Source: Nitrobacter sp. 62-23
GTDB lineage: Bacteria > Pseudomonadota > Alphaproteobacteria > Rhizobiales > Xanthobacteraceae
DNA length: 56,386 nt
NCBI RefSeq assembly: GCF_001897285.1
Contig: NZ_MKSM01000003.1
Span: forward strand, 13,500-69,885
Direction: 5' to 3'
Of this stretch, positions 51,352 through 56,386 are shown piece by piece (position 1 is the first letter of the stretch; the number at the start of each line of letters is the position of its first letter). Made by a program: the position numbers and the translations under genes. The notes beneath the pieces were generated by a model that was not told where the DNA came from, did not search any database, and worked only from the letters and a program-made list of their open reading frames with translations.

Positions 51352-52329
51352 ATGGATACGAAGTCGAATACCGATACGTCGCGCCGTGCCGGCCGGGGCC
51401 GCGTGTTCGACAGCATTGTCGATGCGGTCGGCGACACTCCGATTGTCCGGTTGTGCAGATTGCCGCAGCAGCACGGCGTGAACGCGACAATTCTGGCCAA
51501 ACTGGAATATTTCAACCCGGCCGCGAGCGTGAAGGACCGCATCGGCGCCGCGATGGTCATCGCGATGGAAAAGGCCGGCAAGATTCACGCCGACACCGTC
51601 CTGATCGAACCGACGTCGGGCAACACGGGCATCGCCCTGGCCTTTGTCGCAGCCTCGCGCGGCTACCGCCTGAAACTGGTAATGCCGGAATCGGTCTCGA
51701 CCGAGCGTTGCAAGATGCTGTCGTATCTCGGTGCGGAAATCGTTCTGACGCCAGCGGCGGAGGGCATGAGGGGATCCATCGCCATGGCCGAGGAACTGGT
51801 GCGCACCACGCCACACGCCGTGATGCCGCAACAGTTCAAGAACCTCGCCAATCCGGAGGTTCACCGGCGCACCACGGCGGAGGAGATCTGGAACGATACG
51901 GGGGGAAACGTCGATTATATTGTGGCAGGCGTCGGCACCGGCGGCACCATCACGGGGGTCGGACAGGCCCTGAAGCCGCGCAAGCCGACGCTGCGCGTGG
52001 TCGCGGTGGAGCCCGAAGAGAGCGCGGTGCTGTCGGGCGGCCGGCATTCGCCGCACAAGATTCAAGGAATCGGCGCGGGTTTCGTGCCGGAAATTCTGGA
52101 TCGTTCCGTCATCGACGAAATCATCAAGATCGACAGCGCCACGGCGCTTGAGACCGCACGCGCGCTGGCGCGCAGCGAAGGCATCCCCGGCGGAATTTCG
52201 TCGGGCGCGGCGATCGCGGCCGCGCTTGCCATCGGCGGACGCCCGGAAAGCGCGGGCCAAACGATCCTTGCCATCGTCCCGTCGTTCTCGGAGCGCTATC
52301 TCTCGACCGCGCTGTTTGAGGGGATTTGA
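51352..52329 (+). CDS. cysK: Cysteine synthase A
   Basis: A 325-residue PLP enzyme, O-acetylserine sulfhydrylase. FNPAASVKDRIGAAM carries the PLP lysine, PTSGNTGIALAFVAASRGY the substrate loop and GVGTGGTITGVGQALK the phosphate-binding loop. The length is normal. It starts with ATG at 51352 after AAGGAGG (CAAGGAGGCTGAC), a strong ribosome binding site. It has no operon partner and is followed by dispersed repeats. Confidence 0.97.
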   Translation: MDTKSNTDTSRRAGRGRVFDSIVDAVGDTPIVRLCRLPQQHGVNATILAKLEYFNPAASVKDRIGAAMVIAMEKAGKIHADTVLIEPTSGNTGIALAFVAASRGYRLKLVMPESVSTERCKMLSYLGAEIVLTPAAEGMRGSIAMAEELVRTTPHAVMPQQFKNLANPEVHRRTTAEEIWNDTGGNVDYIVAGVGTGGTITGVGQALKPRKPTLRVVAVEPEESAVLSGGRHSPHKIQGIGAGFVPEILDRSVIDEIIKIDSATALETARALARSEGIPGGISSGAAIAAALAIGGRPESAGQTILAIVPSFSERYLSTALFEGI

Positions 52330-52394
52330 TTGCGAGCGAACTCTTTGAGAGTTTGTTTCAACTGCGTCGAATCAGACTCGTCGCTCATCTTTTT

Positions 52395-52547
52395 GTTGGA
52401 GCATGATCTTTTTCGCAAACCGGTGCCTTCGGGATCAAGCTGTATAGCGTTTTCGAGCGAAGTGGATACCGGTTCGCGTGAAGAAAACGCGTCAAATCAG
52501 GAATCTAGAGTTTCACCGTTTCCGTGAAATGGTGAAAACTCTAGACA
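52395..52547. repeat. Dispersed intergenic mosaic repeat (RIME-like)
   Basis: The first part is GGAGCATGATCTTTTTCGCA and ACCGGTGCCTTCGGG. A second unit (52444-52545) has GCGTTTTCGAGCGAAGTGG, CCGGTTCGCG, AAACGCGTCAAATC and the TTTCACC..GGTGAAA hairpin, bounded by TATAGC and CTCTAGA. It matches the unit at 39.4 kb closely. Confidence 0.75.
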
Positions 52548-52560
52548 GAGAGCAGGAAGA

Positions 52561-53031
52561 TCAGGAACGCGACAGCGAGATATTGGCGCCCCTGAACTGT
52601 CCGTCTGAGCGGATGACGACGTCCTGCCGGTTGCCATTCGTGGTCAGCTTCAGCTTCGCCGTAAACGCGGGAGCGCTGACGTCGACGTTGAACTGGCCGT
52701 TCCCCGCGCGTCCTTCAAGCGTTCCGCCGACATTGCGGCTGGTCTCGCGCCAGTCGCCAGACAGAATTCCGCCGCGCGCAAGCACGTTGCTCTTGAGTTC
52801 GAACTTGTAGCTGTCGCTGGCGCACAGCAGCGTCTGATTGAGGCCCTGCGCGTCGCCGCTCACCGCGTAGGTGGCTTTGCAGCGGATTTTTTCGCTGGAG
52901 CCGTCCTCGAGCTGTATGGTACCGCGTCCAGTCCAGACGCCGCCCAGGCCCTCAAACGGGCCGGCGTCCGCGGAAGCCGCGGACACCGACAACAGCACCG
53001 CAGCGCCGATGGCCGTTAATCCCCGTGACAT
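52561..53031 (-). CDS. Small exported protein of unknown function
   Basis: A 156-residue protein with a signal peptide (MSRGLTAIGAAVLLSVSAAS, cleaved after ADA). The mature part is beta-rich: GVWTGRGTIQLEDGSSEKIR, CKATYAVSGDAQGLNQTLLC (two Cys, probably bridged), FELKSNVLARGGILSGDWRE and QDVVIRSDGQFRGANISLS. I do not recognise a named family. ATG 53031 was chosen because it begins a clean signal peptide. It may be co-transcribed with the next minus-strand gene upstream (36-bp gap). Confidence 0.8.
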   Translation of the reverse strand: MSRGLTAIGAAVLLSVSAASADAGPFEGLGGVWTGRGTIQLEDGSSEKIRCKATYAVSGDAQGLNQTLLCASDSYKFELKSNVLARGGILSGDWRETSRNVGGTLEGRAGNGQFNVDVSAPAFTAKLKLTTNGNRQDVVIRSDGQFRGANISLSRS

Positions 53032-53066
53032 AGCAATCCCCAGTCCCATTGCCGCCAATCCCGAAT

Positions 53067-53417
53067 CTACTGACGTGACGCTTCCCAGCGACCGCTGCAC
53101 GGCACTCCGGCGGATGCGCTGTTCCACTTGCCGGACCCCGTATTGCCGCTGAGCTGGCCATTGGCGAACGCGCCACGGATCGACACTTTCACATAACCCT
53201 GGTTTCCAACGCTACCGGTAACGTCAGCACCAGCCGCCGAAACCTTACCGTGACTGACGGTGAGAGGGTATTGCGCGACCGGGTCACAGCTTCCCGTCTT
53301 GGTGACAACCCTGACATTCCAAAGGCCGTCATAATCCGTTCCGGCAAGAGCCGGAATCGCGAAGCCCGCAGTCAGGGCACATGAAAACAAAACAGTTCGA
53401 ACGCAAGCAACGCGCAT
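53067..53417 (-). CDS. Small exported protein of unknown function
   Basis: A 116-residue protein with a signal peptide (MRVACVRTVLFSCALTAGFA, cleaved near PALA). The mature part contains DYDGLWNVRVVTKTGSCDPV, YPLTVSHGKVSAAGADVTGS, VKVSIRGAFANGQLSGNTGS and a final CSGRWEASRQ. Gly-rich short strands recall small beta-barrel proteins. It lies 35 bp upstream of the preceding gene on the same strand. The function is unknown. Confidence 0.8.
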   Translation of the reverse strand: MRVACVRTVLFSCALTAGFAIPALAGTDYDGLWNVRVVTKTGSCDPVAQYPLTVSHGKVSAAGADVTGSVGNQGYVKVSIRGAFANGQLSGNTGSGKWNSASAGVPCSGRWEASRQ

Positions 53418-53730
53418 GGATCAGATCCTCGATTTTGTGATTCCCGCGTTATTCCGGTCGATTGTGTTCAAAATGAGCGGCGATGCAAATCCCGTCGGCA
53501 GTGCTTCACTGCCAAGGTTAATTTGCACGCCATTTGGATTTCCATTCTGATTCTAATAATCAACAATAAATCCAATACATTATGATTGTTTCTTAAAAGT
53601 ATGAGGTAGCTGGTCTGTCGCCGGATGCGGGGACGAAATGACCGGATGAAGAAAACGCGTCGAATCAAGAGGTCAGAGTCTGATGCAACAAAGTTGGATT
53701 AGACTCTGGAACCCCGGCCTGTGCAAGGAT
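53418..53730. other. Intergenic region with AT-rich stretch and repeat remnant
   Basis: 313 bp. 53515-53600 is unusually AT-rich (TCTGATTCTAATAATCAACA, then an ATTATGATTG region) and could hold the promoter of the two exported genes. 53637-53709 is a RIME-like remnant (GAAGAAAACGCGTCGAATCA, GACTCTGG). Confidence 0.5.
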
Positions 53731-53806
53731 TGGTGAGCGCGGAGGGACTCGAACCCTCGACCCCATGATTAAAAGTCACGTGCTCTACCACCTGAGCTAC
53801 GCGCTC
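53731..53806 (-). tRNA. tRNA-Lys (UUU)
   Basis: On the minus strand: acceptor GAGCGCG/CGCGCTC, D arm GCTC/GAGC, anticodon stem CGTGA/TCATG with loop CTTTTAA (anticodon TTT), T arm GAGGG-TTCGAGT-CCCTC, discriminator A and encoded CCA. 76 nt. Confidence 0.97.
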
Positions 53807-53969
53807 ACTTGCTGCGCTGTGTAGGGGTCCCCCCCGCACGGGTCAATAGTTGCAGGGTCCGGCGCGTAATTGAGGGATGGAGATAAAAGTGGAGCGGCTC
53901 CCGGCTCGCATCCCGCTCCAAGATGTTGCAACCATGATTTTAGATCGATTCGATCCAAATCATCGTGAT

Positions 53970-56386
53970 TTATCCGCCGTTGCCGTTCTCGTTTTCCTCG
54001 CGGATGTGCTCGACCGACACCACGTGCTCGTCATCGGCCGTATTGAAGACGCGAACGCCCTTGGATGCGCGGCTGGTGATGCGAATGCCCTCCACCGGCA
54101 CGCGAATCAACTGGCCGCCGTCGCTGACCAGCATGATCTGGTCCGACATCTCGACCGGGAACCCGGCCACGAGGTGACCGATCTCGCCGATCTTGGTCGG
54201 ATCGGAGGCGCGGATGCCCTTGCCGCCGCGACCTGACACCCTGAACTCGAACGACGACGACCGCTTGCCATAGCCCTGCGCGGTGACGGTGAGCACGAAC
54301 TGCTCAGCCGCGCCCATCTCCACGTAACGGCCCTCGGGCAGCGATAGATCAGTGTGCGCGGCCTCGTCGGCCTCCGGCGTTGCTTCTTCGGGCTCGATAT
54401 CCTCGCCGGTCGCGGCGCGACGGATCGCGCCGGACTGCTTGAGGTAGGCGGCGCGCTCGGCCGGCGTCGCCTCGAAGTGGTGCAGGATCGAGAGCGAAAT
54501 CACCCGGTCGCCGCCGGCCAGCGCGATACCCCGCACGCCCATCGATGTCCGGCCCGAAAACACGCGCACGTCGGTCACCGGGAAACGGATGCACTGGCCG
54601 CCGGCGGCGGTCAGCAGCACATCGTCACGCTCGGTGCAGATCTGTACGTCGACGATCGCCTCGCCCTCGCCGAGCTTCATCGCGATGATGCCGGAGCGGC
54701 GGACGTCGACGAAATCGGACAGCTTGTTGCGCCGGACCGTGCCGCTGGTGGTGGCGAACATCACATCCAGATTGGCCCAGGACGACTCGTCTTCCGGCAA
54801 CGGCATGATGGTGGTGATGCGCTCGCCCTGCTCGAGCGGCAGGATGTTGATCAGCGCCTTGCCGCGCGCGTTCGGCGCGGCCATTGGCAGACGCCACACC
54901 TTTTCCTTGTAGACTTGGCCGCGCGAAGAGAAGAACAGCACCGGCGTGTGCGTGGACGCCACGAACAGGCGGCTGACGAAATCCTCCTCGCGGGTCTGCA
55001 TTCCGGAGCGGCCCTTGCCGCCACGCTTCTGCGCGCGGTAGGTCGACAATGGCACCCGCTTGACGTAGCCGGCGTGCGAGACGGTCACGACCATGTCCTC
55101 GCGCTGGATCAGGTCCTCGTCCTCGACCTCGCCTTCCTGCTCGACGATGACGGTCTTGCGCGGAGTGGCGAATTCGGCTTTCACCGCCAAGAGTTCGGTC
55201 TTGACGATCGCCTGCACGCGCGCGCGCGAGCGCAGGATATCCAGATAATCGGCAATCTCGACAGCAAGTTTGTCGAGTTCCTCGGAGATTTCCTCGCGGC
55301 CGAGCGCGGTCAGGCGCTGCAGGCGCAGATCGAGAATGGCCCTCGCCTGCTCCATCGACAGCCGCGCCGTGCCGTCCGGCGACATGCGGTGGCGCGGATC
55401 GTCGATCAGCGTGATCATCGCCGCCACGTCCTTCGCCGGCCAGTCGCGCGACATCAAGGTCTCGCGCGCACTGTTGGGATCCGGCGACTCCCTAATCACG
55501 CGAATGATCTCGTCGATGTTGGCGACGGCGATGGCGAGACCGACCAGGATGTGGGCGCGGTCGCGCGCCTTGTTGAGCAGGAACTTGGTGCGACGCGTGA
55601 CCACCTGCTCGCGGAACGCGACGAACAGCGTCAGCAGGTCTTTCAGGTTCATGAGCTGCGGCCGCCCCGCATCCAGCGCCACCATGTTGGCGCCGAAATT
55701 GGTTTGCAGCGGTGTGAACCTGTAGAGCTGGTTGAGCACGACCTCGGGGACGGCGTCGCGCTTCAGTTCGACCACAACGCGGAAACCCTCGCGGTCGGAC
55801 TCGTCGCGCAGGTCAGAGATGCCGTCGATCTTCTTCTCGCGCACCAGGTCGGCGATGCGTTCGACCATGCTGGCCTTGTTGACCTGATATGGGATCTCCG
55901 AGACGATGATCGCCTCGCGGTCCTTGCGGATGGTGTCGATCGAGACCTTGCCGCGCATCACGATCGAGCCGCGGCCGAGATGGTAGGCCGAACGGATGCC
56001 CTGCCGTCCCAGGATAATGCCGCCGGTGGGAAAATCCGGCCCCGGAATGATTTTGATGAGATCGTCGATCGGAAGCGCGGGATCGTCGATCAGCGCCACA
56101 CAGGCGTCGACGACTTCGCCGAGATTGTGCGGCGGAATGTTGGTGGCCATGCCCACGGCAATGCCGCCAGCGCCGTTGACCAGAAGATTCGGAAACTTCG
56201 CCGGAAGAACCGACGGTTCCTTCTCGCTGCTGTCGTAGTTCGGCTGAAAATCGACGGTGTCCTTGTCGATGTCGTCGAGCAGCGATTGCGCAATCTTGGT
56301 GAGGCGGGATTCGGTGTAGCGCATGGCCGCCGCCATATCGCCGTCGACCGAGCCGAAATTGCCCTGCCCGTCGATCAGCGGCACGC
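53970..56386 (-). CDS. gyrA: DNA gyrase subunit A (partial, lacks N-terminus)
   Basis: The last 804 or so codons of the type II topoisomerase A subunit. The gene runs off the right edge and the fragment begins [15 protein letters not shown]. The catalytic tyrosine is in MRYTESRL (fragment residue 23, about 56316-56318). [20 protein letters not shown] and the long coiled-coil tower follow. The C-terminal beta-pinwheel carries the GyrA box [10 protein letters not shown] and later [11 protein letters not shown]. An acidic/Ala-rich interblade extension ([16 protein letters not shown]) is normal for this group. The quinolone-resistance region, further N-terminal, is not in view. Confidence 0.98.
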   Translation of the reverse strand, partial: VPLIDGQGNFGSVDGDMAAAMRYTESRLTKIAQSLLDDIDKDTVDFQPNYDSSEKEPSVLPAKFPNLLVNGAGGIAVGMATNIPPHNLGEVVDACVALIDDPALPIDDLIKIIPGPDFPTGGIILGRQGIRSAYHLGRGSIVMRGKVSIDTIRKDREAIIVSEIPYQVNKASMVERIADLVREKKIDGISDLRDESDREGFRVVVELKRDAVPEVVLNQLYRFTPLQTNFGANMVALDAGRPQLMNLKDLLTLFVAFREQVVTRRTKFLLNKARDRAHILVGLAIAVANIDEIIRVIRESPDPNSARETLMSRDWPAKDVAAMITLIDDPRHRMSPDGTARLSMEQARAILDLRLQRLTALGREEISEELDKLAVEIADYLDILRSRARVQAIVKTELLAVKAEFATPRKTVIVEQEGEVEDEDLIQREDMVVTVSHAGYVKRVPLSTYRAQKRGGKGRSGMQTREEDFVSRLFVASTHTPVLFFSSRGQVYKEKVWRLPMAAPNARGKALINILPLEQGERITTIMPLPEDESSWANLDVMFATTSGTVRRNKLSDFVDVRRSGIIAMKLGEGEAIVDVQICTERDDVLLTAAGGQCIRFPVTDVRVFSGRTSMGVRGIALAGGDRVISLSILHHFEATPAERAAYLKQSGAIRRAATGEDIEPEEATPEADEAAHTDLSLPEGRYVEMGAAEQFVLTVTAQGYGKRSSSFEFRVSGRGGKGIRASDPTKIGEIGHLVAGFPVEMSDQIMLVSDGGQLIRVPVEGIRITSRASKGVRVFNTADDEHVVSVEHIREENENGNGG

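Noticed and set aside
1-56386. CRISPR array, prophage or complete insertion sequence
   Set aside because: No regular short direct repeats with spacers, no phage structural genes and no transposase gene were recognised anywhere in the window.

Overview
The window reads as chromosomal core sequence of an alphaproteobacterium in the Bradyrhizobiaceae/Nitrobacteraceae group (Bradyrhizobium, Nitrobacter, Rhodopseudomonas or Afipia type). The reasons are the high G+C, the conserved order tatA-tatB-tatC-serS-surE-pcm-nlpD-yajC-secD-secF-Mth938, an NDUFA12/DUF2155 pair, and a cyclic beta-(1,3),(1,6)-glucan (ndv) locus. The genus cannot be settled from the sequence alone. No prophage, CRISPR array or intact insertion sequence was seen. 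It is housekeeping sequence carrying intergenic repeats, one recent tandem duplication and several odd proteins.

Layout. 1-8.2 kb: the N-terminal part of clpA (off the left edge), clpS, a TadG-like vWA pilus/secretion protein, a phasin with palindromes resembling PhaR operators, a D,D-carboxypeptidase with a SPOR domain, a membrane J-domain protein and a vWA protein. 8.4-14.5 kb: panC, DUF2155, a large FecR-domain protein with a barrel-like C-terminus, NDUFA12, two tandem small GNAT-like genes and DUF3597. 14.9-19.5 kb: a DUF2189 membrane protein, trmFO, a kinase-like/AMP-binding-C fusion and an NDUFAF6-like degenerate squalene/phytoene synthase. 19.6-34.5 kb, mostly minus strand: protein export (yajC-secD-secF, tatABC) with nlpD, two Pcm-family methyltransferases, surE, a CLC channel and a serS carrying a low-GC in-frame insertion. 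Plus-strand genes (a DUF815 ATPase, a receiver protein, a short peptide with a double-glycine-type leader) are interspersed.

34.8-41 kb: tRNA-Asn, a pair of DnaA-box-like sites, two hypothetical proteins, glmU and a SPOR-like envelope protein. 40-45.3 kb: the glucan locus, with a GH17 membrane protein (ndvC-like), a small exported protein (ndvD-like) and the GH17-GT2 fusion synthase (ndvB-like). 45.5-52.3 kb: a small exported protein, coaD, two cyclophilins around a small exported protein, a double-hairpin repeat array, queA-tgt (Tgt lacks the usual zinc cysteines), a zinc-ribbon protein and cysK. 52.4-56.4 kb: repeats, two small exported proteins, tRNA-Lys and most of gyrA (off the right edge).

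Common themes are envelope biogenesis and export (Sec, Tat, NlpD, PBP, SPOR proteins, GlmU, glucan), respiratory complex I accessory factors (NDUFA12, NDUFAF6-like, DUF2155 by context), tRNA/queuosine modification and protein quality control. The best candidates for something undescribed are the SerS insertion, the kinase/AMP-binding-C fusion, the FecR/barrel protein, the orphan double-glycine peptide and the paired-hairpin repeat family. No complete novel multi-gene system was recognised.
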